Source of the DNA: Acidobacteriota bacterium
GTDB lineage: Bacteria; Acidobacteriota; Vicinamibacteria; Vicinamibacterales; UBA2999
Direction: 5' to 3'
NCBI GenBank assembly: GCA_947465645.1
Contig: CANIBQ010000009.1
Span: forward strand, 33,619-97,618
DNA: 64,000 nucleotides
Shown: in pieces, positions 53,599 to 62,171 of the stretch
Numbering within the stretch: the stretch's first letter is position 1
Layout: every line of letters starts with the position of its first letter
Made by a program: the position numbers and the translations under genes
The notes under the pieces: generated by a model
Databases searched by the model: none
What the model saw: only the letters and a program-made list of their open reading frames with translations
What the model was told of the DNA's origin: nothing

Positions 53599-53925
53599 AT
53601 GCTTGGCGCCACGGCTCCCTCTCTCCGTGCCTTTTTGGAGCAACCTGCGCGCCCCGCGGGCACCCTCACGTACGACGAGTTGCGGGGCTTTTTGTTTGCG
53701 GTCGTCAGTGCGCCTGAACCTATTCAACCGTCCGAGTGGTTGCCGATCATCTTCAATGAGCAGGACGCCGGCTATGCCACCCTTGAAGAGGCTCAGCTGA
53801 TCCTCGGACACATCAAGATAGTGGCGCAGGCGCCACGGCGGGTCACGAGGGTTGGCCGGAATAATCCCTGCCCGTGCGGCAGCGGGAAGAAGTTTAAGAA
53901 GTGCTGCGACGCGACGAGTTATTGA
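53599..53925 (+). CDS. SEC-C motif protein with YecA-like N-terminus
   Basis: 108 residues. The N-terminal part (about 10-70, [29 protein letters not shown]) resembles the UPF0149/YecA domain. The C-terminus is a SEC-C zinc motif ([20 protein letters not shown]). Proteins of this layout are small zinc proteins related to the SecA tail and ribosome/SecB contacts; many sit in accessory regions with unknown roles. It starts 23 bases after the HTH gene. Confidence 0.82.
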   Translation: MLGATAPSLRAFLEQPARPAGTLTYDELRGFLFAVVSAPEPIQPSEWLPIIFNEQDAGYATLEEAQLILGHIKIVAQAPRRVTRVGRNNPCPCGSGKKFKKCCDATSY

Positions 53926-53964
53926 CCCGTTCGGCACGGCGAGCGCGCCGAGCAGCACGTTTCG

Positions 53965-54000
53965 TTTGACGCCCATACGATAATACGTATACTTGTATAG
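53965..54000 (+). promoter_or_regulatory. Promoter and operator-like repeats of the higBA pair, leaderless
   Basis: TTTGAC (53965-53970) and TATACT (53988-53993) are separated by 17 bases, near sigma-70 consensus. The expected transcription start falls at about 54000-54001, the A of the ATG, so the toxin mRNA would be leaderless; no ribosome-binding site is present. Overlapping palindromes ATACGTAT and TATAcTtgTATA around the -10 box could be HigA operators. Confidence 0.55.
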
Positions 54001-54369
54001 ATGCACGGCCCCACGGAGTCGCGTTCGGTCGTGTGGCTCGGGTCGTCGCGCGGAGACCTCAAGAAATTTCCGAGACGGGTACGCATCGACATCGGCCAGG
54101 CCCTCTACGCCGCTCAGCGCGGAGAGACGGACCCGGCGGCCACGCCCCTCAAGGGCTTTGGCGGCGCTCGAGTGATGGAGATCGTGGATCGCCACGACTC
54201 CAATACATACCGCGCGGTGTACACGGTGCAGTTTGACGACGCGATCTACGTGCTCCATGCGTTTCAGAAAAAGTCGAAGAGCGGCATCGCGACCCCGAAG
54301 CACGACATCGACCTGGTTCGCCGCCGGCTGGCAGACGCCGAACGGCTCCATCGAGAAAGGCAGCGCTAG
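54001..54369 (+). CDS. HigB/RelE-type toxin (Gp49-like)
   Basis: 122 residues. The phage-derived Gp49/RelE fold is shown by LGSSRGDLKKFPRRVRIDIG, ATPLKGFGGARVMEIVDRHDSNTYRAVYTV and the diagnostic VLHAFQKKSKSGIATPKHDIDLVRRRL. These toxins cleave mRNA on the ribosome and are neutralised by the antitoxin encoded 2 bases later. Toxin-first order is typical of HigBA. The start has no ribosome-binding site and appears leaderless. Confidence 0.88.
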   Translation: MHGPTESRSVVWLGSSRGDLKKFPRRVRIDIGQALYAAQRGETDPAATPLKGFGGARVMEIVDRHDSNTYRAVYTVQFDDAIYVLHAFQKKSKSGIATPKHDIDLVRRRLADAERLHRERQR

Positions 54370-54371
54370 AC

Positions 54372-54707
54372 ATGCTCCGCAAGAAGGCGACGATCGACTA
54401 CAAGGACGGCAGCGGGAATATCTTCGCGGACTTGGAACTTCCCCATCCTGAGCAGGAACTGCTGAAGGCCCGCCTGACGCTTCAGATCTATCGCATCGTG
54501 ACGGCACGCCGCCTGACGCAAGCCCAGGCGGGCGAGCTCCTCGGCATCAAGCAGCCCCACGTATCGCTCCTGATGCGCAATAGGGCGGGGACGTTCTCCG
54601 TCGAGCGGTTGATGGATTTCCTGACCGCGCTGGGTCACGACGTGGAGATTCGGGTCAAGCGAACGCGCAAGGCCCACGGGCAGCTGTCGGTCGTCGTGGC
54701 TGCCTGA
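54372..54707 (+). CDS. HigA-type antitoxin, XRE family
   Basis: 111 residues. A short N-terminal segment (IDYKDGSGNIFADLELPHPEQELLKARL) probably binds the toxin. The XRE helix-turn-helix is RLTQAQAGELLGIKQPHVSLLMRN (about 52-75), followed by FSVERLMDFLTALGHDVEIRVK. It neutralises the toxin and represses the pair's promoter. Separated from the toxin stop by two bases, it is cotranslated. Confidence 0.9.
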   Translation: MLRKKATIDYKDGSGNIFADLELPHPEQELLKARLTLQIYRIVTARRLTQAQAGELLGIKQPHVSLLMRNRAGTFSVERLMDFLTALGHDVEIRVKRTRKAHGQLSVVVAA

Positions 54708-54852
54708 GCGATCGGGTCTCGACGCCATCACCCGCGGTTCGCACCTCTAGAATTCGCTTTCCAGCAAGGCGTCGTCGTCGTGACGCTGCCACGTAGGCGT
54801 CCGCGTCAGCAAGCCATTCGCGCACCATGGTTTAGCGACGGGATGACCTCCC

Positions 54853-54929
54853 GCGCCCGTAGCTCACTTGGATAGAACTTGGGACTTCTAAGCCGGGGGT
54901 CGAAGGTTCGAGTCCTTCCGGGCGCACCA
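54853..54929 (+). pseudogene. Degenerate duplicate of tRNA-Arg(TCT), probable attachment-site copy
   Basis: 77 bases aligned to 52687-52763. From the anticodon loop onward it is identical except for the discriminator base (A for G). The 5' half differs: the anticodon stem TGGGA / GCCGG has only two of five normal pairs, and the D-stem has a mismatch. It should not give a working tRNA. The exact 3'-half duplication is the classic att-site product of tRNA-targeting integrases. Confidence 0.8.
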
Positions 54930-55337
54930 TTCTCCAGTTTCATTCCCGCGGACCAGTAGGTCGAAGGGCTTACTGTAGGTGGGACAGAGAGTTCCACGGT
55001 CGAACGTGCAGTTCGAAAGCACGGTGTCGAGCATACGACGCTGTTCGGTCGCAGACTGCGTGGCATACAGATATTCGGCCTGTTGCGCGAGTTCTAAAAT
55101 CTGCAGGGCCGTGGCCGTCCGACCGTGACGCGGTTGTGTGACGCGGTGGCGTTCGGCTCTGACGACCTGCAACTCGGCCTCCCAGGCCTGCGATTGCCTC
55201 GCCCAGAACTCGTCGGAGATGCGCCCGCTCACGTAGTCCTCGTATCCCCGGTCCAGCTTCACGGTGACCGCGTGGTGGCGCTGTTCCACCTGTGTCAGCG
55301 GGTCCAGGCGCTGCCGCTGGCCGTTGGTGTCGCTCAT
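54888..55337 (-). pseudogene. C-terminal remnant of a large serine recombinase
   Basis: About 150 residues from ATG 55337, entirely the C-terminal segment: LDPLTQVEQRHHAVTVKLDRGYEDYVSGRISDEFWARQ, LELAQQAEYLYATQSATEQRRMLDTVLSNCTFDRG, TLCPTYSKPFDLLV. The catalytic resolvase domain and recombinase domain are absent. The last residues (ARKDSNLRPPA) are antisense translation of the tRNA copy, so the gene ends at the att-like site. A relic of the integration module. Confidence 0.72.
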
Positions 55338-55504
55338 GCGCAACGCTCAGGACTCGTAAACTTGTTTATGCGATCGTTACGGAGCGCTGGTATGTTTGTC
55401 CCCTCGCACCGCCTCGTCAGCCTACGGAGCACTCACCGCAGCGGCGCCGTATGGTGCGCCGGACTGCTGTGTGCGGCCGATTGTTCGGTAATAGGAGAGA
55501 GTCA

Positions 55505-58500
55505 ATGAAGCGTTTGTTCAACGTTGCGGTCCGGTTCGGGAGAGCAGCGACCTTCCTGGCGCTCTGCGCCCTACTTGCACCCGCCCTGGCGCACGCACAG
55601 GGCGTGACCACCGGCGCCATGTCCGGTGTCGTCGCCAACGCGCAGGGGCAGCCCGTCGCGGGCGCCAGCGTCATCGCCATTCACGAACCGTCCGGCTCGA
55701 CCTATGAGGCCACCAGCCGCGTGGACGGGCGCTTCTCGATTCTCGGTATGCGCGTCGGCGGCCCTTACGCCGTGACAGTGAACTATGTCGGCACCGGCAC
55801 CGCCTTCGAGTCGCAGACCGTGACCGACCTCGCCGTCACCCTTGGCGCGTCGACGGACGTCCCGGTCAGCGTCCGCGCGATCGCGGTGCAGGAAACGGTC
55901 ACGGTCACCGCGACGGCGGCCGACGCGGTCTTCGGCTCGACCCGCACGGGCGCCTCGACCGCGGTGACACGAGTGGACATCGCCTCTCTGCCGACAATCT
56001 CAGGCAGGATCGGCGACATCACCCGCCTCACGCCGCAGTCCAACGGCGCCGGTTCATTCGCCGGCCAGGACAATCGCCTCAACAACATCACCGTTGATGG
56101 CTCCTCGTTCAACAACTCGTTCGGCCTTGGCTCTGAGCCCGGTGCCAGAACGGGCGTCGCGCCGATCTCGCTCGAATCGATCGAGCAGGTGCAGGTCAGC
56201 GTCGCGCCCTTCGATGTGCGCCAGGGGAGCTTCGTCGGCGCTTCCGTCAACACGGTCACGCGCAGCGGCACCAACCGGTTCAGCGGGTCGGTCTATCACC
56301 GGATGCGCAACGAGGACTTTGTCGGCACTGAGGCGAAGGGGCTGACGGTCAATCCGGGCACGTTCACGTTCCGCGATACCGGCTTCCTCGCGAGCGGTCC
56401 GATCGTCCGCGACAAGCTGTTCGTCTTCGGCAATTACGAAAACGAAGAGGAGAAGCGGCCGCTGCACACGTTCCGCGCCAACACCGGCGGCGAAACGGTG
56501 GGCGGCAGCGTCTCGCGCGTGCTCGCGGCGGACCTCGATGCGCTGAGCACGTTCCTCTCGCAGAGCTTCAAGTACAACACCGGCGGCTACGAGAACCTGC
56601 AGGACCTCACCCCGGCGAAGCGTTACCTGCTCCGCACCGACTACAACCTGAACAACGCCAACAAGATCAGCTTTCGCTACGCGCAGCTCGACTCGAGCTC
56701 CGGCAACAGCCTGTCGACTTCGTCGTCGGCCGGCATCGGCCGGTCGCTGAGCGTCACCGGGGGCCTCTTCTTCCAGGGCTCGACGTACCAGATTTTCGAA
56801 AACATCAAGTCGGGGACCGGCGAGTGGAACACCGTGATCGGCGACAGCATGTCCAACAGCTTGATCACCGGCTTCACGTCGAACGACGAAAGCCGTGGCG
56901 GCACCGGCGACCTCTTCCCGTTTGTCGACATCCTCGCAGGCGGCTCGGCCTACGCGTCGTTCGGCACCGAGCCGTTCAGCGTGCAGAACGAACTGCGCTA
57001 CAAGACGTTCCAGCTGCAGGACAGCTTCACCAAGTTCAGCAACAAGCACACGCTGACCTTCGGCGCCTCGACGCAGCGCTACAACTCGGAGAACGTCTTC
57101 TGGAGCTGCTGCCCTCAGAGCAACTACACCTACAACTCGCTGGCTGACTTCTACACCGACGCCCGCGACTTCCTCGCCAACCCGAACCGCACGACCTCGC
57201 CCGTGACGTTGCGCCGATTCAAGGTCCGTTACTCAAACGTGCCGGATCTCGACAAACCGCTGCAGCCGCTGCAGGTCTGGTACAGCGGCGGTTACGTCCA
57301 GGACGAGTTTCGGCCGCGACGCGATCTGACCATTACGGCCGGCTTGCGGGCTGACGCGTCGGTGTTCAAGAACACCGCGTATGTCAACGCCAAGGCGGAC
57401 GCCCTGACCTTCCGCGACGAGACCGGCGGGGCCGTGCAGTACAAGACCGGAGAAATGCCCGAGACCAAGATTCTCTGGTCGCCGCGCGCAGCCGCAAACT
57501 GGGACATCGCCGGCCGTCAGCAGACGCAGGTGCGGCTCGGCACGGGCCTCTTCACTGGCCAGCCGCTCTATGTCTGGGTCTCGAACCAGCTCGGCAACAC
57601 GGGCGTCCTCATCGGCGAGGCCCTCGTCGACAACACCACGGCGTTCCCGTTCAACTCGAGCCCGGATCGCTACAAGCCGACCACCGTCACCGGTGCAGGC
57701 GCGGCCAGCTTTGAGCTGAATGTCACTGACCAGGGCTTCAAGTTTCCGCAGGTGTGGCGGACGAACCTGGCCGTTGACCACCGGCTGCCCGGCGGGATCA
57801 TCGGCACGGTCGAGTTCCTCTATAACAAGGACATCAACGGCATCTACTACATCAACGCCAACCTGCCGGCGGCGCAGACCGCGTTTACGGGCGTCGATCC
57901 CCGCGCAAGCTACACGACCAATCGCATCAACAACACGGCGCCGAACGTGATCACCAGCGCCTTCGTGCTGAAGAACCAGAACATCGGCAAGTCGTGGAAC
58001 ATCTCGACCAGCCTGTCGAAGAGCAACTTCCACGGCCTGACCCTGCGCGGTGCCTATAGCTACGGCGAATCGAAGAACACCATCGATGCGGGGTCAACGG
58101 CGTCCTCGTCGTTCAACAACAACCAGCACACGGGCGATCCGAACAATCCGGGACTCGGCTACGCGGGCAGCACCCAGGGACACCGCGTGTTCGTCGCGGC
58201 CTCCTACACCAAGGAATACTTCGGTTTCGGGGGCACGACGATCTCGACGTTCTGGGAGGCGCGTCCGTCACGGCAGAACTTCACGTCCAGGGGGAGCTAC
58301 ACATTCAACAACGACGTCAACGGTGACGGCGGCTTTACGAACGACCTGCTCTACATCCCGCGTGACACGACGGAGATGAATTTCGCGGCGTTCACCCACA
58401 CCAACGGACGCGTGTTCTCCGCGGCCGAGCAGGCGACGGCCTTCGAGGCCTACATCCTGCAGGATCCGTATCTGAGCAAGAACCGCGGCCAATACGCAGA

Positions 58501-58849
58501 GCGCGGCGGACTGGCGCTACCCATGTTCGGCAGTATGGACCTGAGCCTGGCGCAGAACGTGTTCGCCAATATCGGCGGCAAGCGCAACGCCGGCCAGGTC
58601 CGGCTTGACATCACGAACTTCGGGAACCTCCTGAGCTCCAACTGGGGCGTCAGCCAGCGCACGATCGCCACCAACGGTGGCGCCGGCAGCGTGCAGATCC
58701 TGACCAACGGGGCCGCCGACACGCTGGGACGTCTCGCCTACCGCATGGCGGTCGTAAACAACGAGCTGGTCAGCAAGACGTTCCAGCCGAACAACAGCCT
58801 GGCCGACGTCTACCAGGTTCTGCTCAGCTTCCGCTACTCGTTCAACTAG
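55505..58849 (+). CDS. TonB-dependent receptor, Oar-like
   Basis: 1114 residues from ATG 55505 (AGGAGAG upstream). The signal peptide ends near LAHAQG. The carboxypeptidase-regulatory-like domain (TTGAMSGVVANAQGQPVAGASVIAI) is followed by a plug (RLNNITVDGSSFNNSFGL, GASVNTVTRSGTNRFSGSVYH) and a barrel ending in LLSFRYSFN. This is the third such receptor of the window and the only one whose plug carries LTPQSNGAGSFAGQDNR, a pattern of a distinct Oar subgroup. Substrate unknown. A strong terminator follows. Confidence 0.92.
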   Translation: MKRLFNVAVRFGRAATFLALCALLAPALAHAQGVTTGAMSGVVANAQGQPVAGASVIAIHEPSGSTYEATSRVDGRFSILGMRVGGPYAVTVNYVGTGTAFESQTVTDLAVTLGASTDVPVSVRAIAVQETVTVTATAADAVFGSTRTGASTAVTRVDIASLPTISGRIGDITRLTPQSNGAGSFAGQDNRLNNITVDGSSFNNSFGLGSEPGARTGVAPISLESIEQVQVSVAPFDVRQGSFVGASVNTVTRSGTNRFSGSVYHRMRNEDFVGTEAKGLTVNPGTFTFRDTGFLASGPIVRDKLFVFGNYENEEEKRPLHTFRANTGGETVGGSVSRVLAADLDALSTFLSQSFKYNTGGYENLQDLTPAKRYLLRTDYNLNNANKISFRYAQLDSSSGNSLSTSSSAGIGRSLSVTGGLFFQGSTYQIFENIKSGTGEWNTVIGDSMSNSLITGFTSNDESRGGTGDLFPFVDILAGGSAYASFGTEPFSVQNELRYKTFQLQDSFTKFSNKHTLTFGASTQRYNSENVFWSCCPQSNYTYNSLADFYTDARDFLANPNRTTSPVTLRRFKVRYSNVPDLDKPLQPLQVWYSGGYVQDEFRPRRDLTITAGLRADASVFKNTAYVNAKADALTFRDETGGAVQYKTGEMPETKILWSPRAAANWDIAGRQQTQVRLGTGLFTGQPLYVWVSNQLGNTGVLIGEALVDNTTAFPFNSSPDRYKPTTVTGAGAASFELNVTDQGFKFPQVWRTNLAVDHRLPGGIIGTVEFLYNKDINGIYYINANLPAAQTAFTGVDPRASYTTNRINNTAPNVITSAFVLKNQNIGKSWNISTSLSKSNFHGLTLRGAYSYGESKNTIDAGSTASSSFNNNQHTGDPNNPGLGYAGSTQGHRVFVAASYTKEYFGFGGTTISTFWEARPSRQNFTSRGSYTFNNDVNGDGGFTNDLLYIPRDTTEMNFAAFTHTNGRVFSAAEQATAFEAYILQDPYLSKNRGQYAERGGLALPMFGSMDLSLAQNVFANIGGKRNAGQVRLDITNFGNLLSSNWGVSQRTIATNGGAGSVQILTNGAADTLGRLAYRMAVVNNELVSKTFQPNNSLADVYQVLLSFRYSFN

Positions 58850-58913
58850 CCACCGACCGCGGACCTGGGGGGCTGAGAGGGCCAGCCAGGCCCCGCTGGC
58901 GCAACTTCCACCG

Positions 58914-58945
58914 GCCGGCCGTCCTCAAGGGGCGGCCGGCTTTTG
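58914..58945 (+). terminator. Rho-independent terminator after TonB receptor gene
   Basis: Arms GCCGGCCG (58914-58921) and CGGCCGGC (58933-58940) with an 11-base loop, followed at once by TTTTG. It lies 65 bases after the receptor stop and matches the receptor's strand. Confidence 0.8.
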
Positions 58946-59069
58946 TGTTGGCGTCAGCGTCGCGCCTACGTGCGGAGGCCGCGCGAGAACGCCCGGGCGC
59001 CCCCGTGCCTCGCCCGCACACCGGGTCCCGCCACTTCCCGTAAACTGCGGACGCGGCCTGCTCGGTGGG

Positions 59070-59579
59070 ATGCGCGTCAGTCTTGGGATGGAGGAGGTCA
59101 AGACCTCACCGTCTCTCTGGGGACAACGAGATTTCGAGAAAGTAGCGTCTCAGCTCTCCAGATTCTGCGTCTGTGTCACAGAGGGCGACGCACTCACTGC
59201 GGAGATCGGTGTGGTCGGTGGCGCGGTGCATTCGACACTCGGGCACGCCACCGCCCTCTGGCAGGTGGAAGCGGATACACATCCCTACCTGGGCGGCGGA
59301 CTATCCTGCCGACTGAGCCTGCCGCATCGGGTGCCCAATTCGGAAAAGCTCGAACTTATCCTCTTGGCCCTCAATAAGGCGGAGATGGCTCCGCGGGACC
59401 TCGCGCCGCACTTTGGCGCGTGGGCCATGGGGCCGACCGAGGACAATCCCGTGTACTGCAGCTTTCTTCCCAATGTGCGGCACGCGAACGCCGGGGTTGC
59501 GATGAACATGTCCGTGTGGGCGATAGCACGCGCGCGCTGGGCGCATGGAGTGCTGGCTTCGATCGGGATCTCCCTGTAG
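59070..59579 (+). CDS. Hypothetical soluble protein
   Basis: 169 residues from ATG 59070 (59088 possible). No signal peptide or membrane segment. Protein-like order and conserved-looking blocks (HTLGHATALWQVEADTHPY-like text, LSCRLSLPHR, LELILLALNKAEM, HFGAWAMGPTEDNPVYCSFLPN, AMNMSVWAIARARWAHGVL) suggest a real gene. No family is recognised. Its lower GC bias than the core genes and its place among zinc-ribbon and Fic genes suggest accessory DNA. Confidence 0.55.
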   Translation: MRVSLGMEEVKTSPSLWGQRDFEKVASQLSRFCVCVTEGDALTAEIGVVGGAVHSTLGHATALWQVEADTHPYLGGGLSCRLSLPHRVPNSEKLELILLALNKAEMAPRDLAPHFGAWAMGPTEDNPVYCSFLPNVRHANAGVAMNMSVWAIARARWAHGVLASIGISL

Positions 59580-59667
59580 CGCCAGCGCAAAGACGAAGCC
59601 ACGAGTGCTCTTCGCCGGCGTATTCACACGGCTACCACCCGGCGCGTAAGGAAGACGCCGCGCCTCG

Positions 59668-60183
59668 CTAGCTGCGACGTGCCCGCCGCGCCGCATACCG
59701 CGTTCTGGAGACCGCCACCCGCTCGTCCCGGCGCACCCCGGTCGTCACGTACGCCACGGGGCCCAGGAATGGCCCCAAGAGGCCACAAGGCTTGTAGCTC
59801 CACGAGCGGCTCTCGTAGCTCAGGCCCAAGCAACGACGGCAACGGGGGTCCGCGTCGGTGGTGGGCAGGTAGACACGTGTGACTCGTCCCGTGCAGCGTG
59901 GACAGCGTAGAAAGAGCCTCCCGCACCGCCACACGGCATTGGGCCGCACTTCCGCGGTGACGCTCCAGCGGTGCGCGGGTGGTCCCGGCGTCCATGTCAG
60001 CCCCCCGTGCCACCTCGGGGTGAGGGGCACTCCGTCGCAGAGTAGCCGGTCATAGACGCGTTCGGCCGCCAGCGTGGCCCAGCACTGTTTCACCCGGCCC
60101 CGTCGACGCCCCCAGCGCCCAACGCAACTCACCGGCGCGTCCGCCGCCGTGACCCCGCGTGGTCGTCGTCCGCCTCGTTGCAT
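59668..60183 (-). CDS. Zinc-ribbon hypothetical protein
   Basis: 171 residues from ATG 60183, rich in arginine. The centre has two CxxC pairs 22 residues apart (FLRCPRCTGRVTRVYLP and DPRCRRCLGLSYESRSW) forming a zinc ribbon. This resembles a widespread family of unnamed proteins found in integrative elements and soil-bacterial accessory DNA. Probable nucleic-acid or protein binding; function unknown. The upstream 250 bases to the Fic gene hold no convincing gene. Confidence 0.65.
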   Translation of the reverse strand: MQRGGRRPRGVTAADAPVSCVGRWGRRRGRVKQCWATLAAERVYDRLLCDGVPLTPRWHGGLTWTPGPPAHRWSVTAEVRPNAVWRCGRLFLRCPRCTGRVTRVYLPTTDADPRCRRCLGLSYESRSWSYKPCGLLGPFLGPVAYVTTGVRRDERVAVSRTRYAARRARRS

Positions 60184-60436
60184 GCCTTCTGCTCCTCAGT
60201 GTCCATACCGAAAACAACGGCGTCCTGCTGCGGCGTCTCTGCGCCAGGCAGCCAGACTTCGCGGGGCCCGAGGCCCATGAACAGCACGCACCGTGGTCAC
60301 GCGGCGTTGAGCGCCCAGTTGCGAAACTCGTCACATACGGTGCGCCAACTCCTAAAGATTTCAGAGTCTTCGCGCCTTCATCGCCTCACATCCTTCACAG
60401 ATGCCACATGACGCTCCTCTTGACGTCGCCTCGCTG

Positions 60437-61564
60437 CTATCCAAAGTCCGCGAGTGAGTAGCTGGTGCTGCGACCTCCTCCACGATTTCGCACAAGAAAG
60501 CCGCGGTCCACGAGGTCTAGGATGTCGCGAAGGGCCGTATCGGAGGAGCACTTCGCCAGTGCAGCCCACTTCGATGTCGTGAGGTGTCCTTCGAATCGGT
60601 CGAGGAGGCGATTGAGTATGAGCCGCTGACGATCGTTGATCGGTGCGTCTCGCTTGGCTTGCCAGAATCGGGCCTTTCGAAGCACCGCCGCGAGCGTCGT
60701 CTCCGCGCCGTCGATTGCGCGACCTAGACACCCGAGAAACCATTCCATCCAGGGCGTCACGTCGAGCGTGCCCTTTTGAGTGCGCTCGAGGATTTCGTAG
60801 TAGTCGTTTCGCTCCTGTCGAATCTGCGCCGACATGCTATAGAAGCGCTGAGAACTGTTTTCTGAGCGCGCCAGCGTCATGTCTGCAATCGCTCGAGCAA
60901 TGCGGCCGTTTCCGTCGTCGAATGGATGGACCGTCACGAACCAAAGATGCGCAAGTCCGGCCTTCAGGACTTCGTCCAGATGGGTGGCGACACTCTCTTC
61001 ATTGAACCAGCCGAGAAGGGCCTGCATCTCACCGTCGAGCCGATCTGCTGGCGGTGCCTCAAAGTGGACGCGCTCGCGCCCAACGGGACCAGATACAACC
61101 TGCATGGGACCAGTGCTGTCGTCGCGCCAGCCGCCTACGCGAACCTTCCGTATACCGCTGTGACCCGCCGGAAACAGCGACGCGTGCCATCCGAACAGCC
61201 GATCAGTCGTGAGCGGCTTGTCGTGGTTTCGCGTGGCGTCGAGCATCATCTCCACCACGCCCTCGACCCGACGGTCGGCGACTTGGACGCCGCCCACATC
61301 AATACCGAGTCGGCGCGCGATTGAAGAGCGAACCTGATCTGCATCGAGCTTTTCGCCCTCGATGTCGCTGCTCTTGACCACGTCCTCTGTAAGGGTCTGT
61401 AGAACGGCCTCCTGCTGCAGCGGGAAGCCCAAGGCTTCCATCCGCCCGAGCAGGCGACCTTGGCGGTGCCGCACCGCCGCGAGCGTGTTGCCGAGGGCTT
61501 CACGGCTCCAATGCAGCCGTGGCCACCCAGGTAATTGATGGATATATTGAGTTTTTCGCCGCAT
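60437..61564 (-). CDS. Fic domain protein with N-terminal inhibitory helix and C-terminal winged helix
   Basis: 375 residues. DUF4172-like N-terminus; inhibitory motif SSDIEG at 65-70 (S/T-x-x-x-E-G class, in the N-terminal helix). The Fic active site HPFDDGNGRIAR is at 213-224 with catalytic His213, phosphate-binding Asp/Asn/Gly and Arg. A C-terminal winged-helix domain (about 300-370, LTTSKWAALAKCSSDTALRDILDLVDRGFLVR) follows. The enzyme would AMPylate a target protein, normally restrained by Glu69. The winged helix suggests DNA binding and possible self-repression through the inverted repeat just upstream of its start. Confidence 0.92.
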   Translation of the reverse strand: MRRKTQYIHQLPGWPRLHWSREALGNTLAAVRHRQGRLLGRMEALGFPLQQEAVLQTLTEDVVKSSDIEGEKLDADQVRSSIARRLGIDVGGVQVADRRVEGVVEMMLDATRNHDKPLTTDRLFGWHASLFPAGHSGIRKVRVGGWRDDSTGPMQVVSGPVGRERVHFEAPPADRLDGEMQALLGWFNEESVATHLDEVLKAGLAHLWFVTVHPFDDGNGRIARAIADMTLARSENSSQRFYSMSAQIRQERNDYYEILERTQKGTLDVTPWMEWFLGCLGRAIDGAETTLAAVLRKARFWQAKRDAPINDRQRLILNRLLDRFEGHLTTSKWAALAKCSSDTALRDILDLVDRGFLVRNRGGGRSTSYSLADFG

Positions 61565-61568
61565 GTCC

Positions 61569-61630
61569 TGCGGTGATTATAGCTGTATTTGCCGCAGAAT
61601 GTGCGTCGAATAAAGGGGCTAATCACCGCA
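61569..61630 (-). promoter_or_regulatory. Fic gene promoter within an inverted repeat
   Basis: Perfect 11-base arms TGCGGTGATTA (61569-61579) and TAATCACCGCA (61620-61630) lie 40 bases apart immediately upstream of the Fic ATG (61564). On the minus strand a consensus TATAAT (61581 to 61576) overlaps the near arm, placing the start of transcription within a few bases of the ATG. The arms could be operators for the Fic winged helix. Confidence 0.5.
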
Positions 61631-61708
61631 TGTCTCGGCGGAGAACTCTCAGGTTCGAGGACGATTGGCCACGCGGCAAGGCGGCCTTCCCCTCCTGCCC
61701 TACCCCGC

Positions 61709-62071
61709 TTAACGAGGCTGTTGCGCCGCTTGCGATTGAGCCACCTTGGCCGCAATCGTCCGCTGGTTCATGTCTATCCGGCCGCTGAAGTTCGCACCTT
61801 CAGCGAGGACGACGTGATTGGCACTCAGGTTACCGCTGACCGCGGCCGACGCATCGAGCTCGATGTGTTCGGACGCGGCGATCGTCCCGCGCACGGTGCC
61901 GCCGATCTTGATCCGCTTGCCGCGGAGATCGGCTTCGATACGCGCCTGGGGGCTGATGGTCAGGATGGCACCGGGGACGTGAATGGACCCTTCAACGCGT
62001 CCTTCGATCAGCAGGTCTTCGGTGCTTTGAATGTCGCCAACGATATGCAGACGTGGTCCGATGATGGTCAT
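61709..62071 (-). CDS. Bactofilin (polymer-forming cytoskeletal protein)
   Basis: 120 residues from ATG 62071; an upstream in-frame start would add 7 residues. A short N-terminal tail (MTIIGPRLHIVGDI) precedes a right-handed beta-helix with regular turns (LLIEGRVEGSIHVPG, ARIEADLRGKRIKIGGTVRG, HIELDASAAVSGNLSANHVVLAEGANFSGRIDM). Ends in an Ala/Gln tail. Bactofilins polymerise without nucleotide and guide cell shape, stalks or polarity proteins. No peptidase partner (LytM) is adjacent. Confidence 0.92.
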   Translation of the reverse strand: MTIIGPRLHIVGDIQSTEDLLIEGRVEGSIHVPGAILTISPQARIEADLRGKRIKIGGTVRGTIAASEHIELDASAAVSGNLSANHVVLAEGANFSGRIDMNQRTIAAKVAQSQAAQQPR

Positions 62072-62171
62072 GGAATGGGCACACGGGATCAAGGCACGAC
62101 CGTGACGACATTGTCGTTGTCATGCAACCAGTACATGGTGACACACGCCGCCTCTGCTAGACTCTGCTCCG

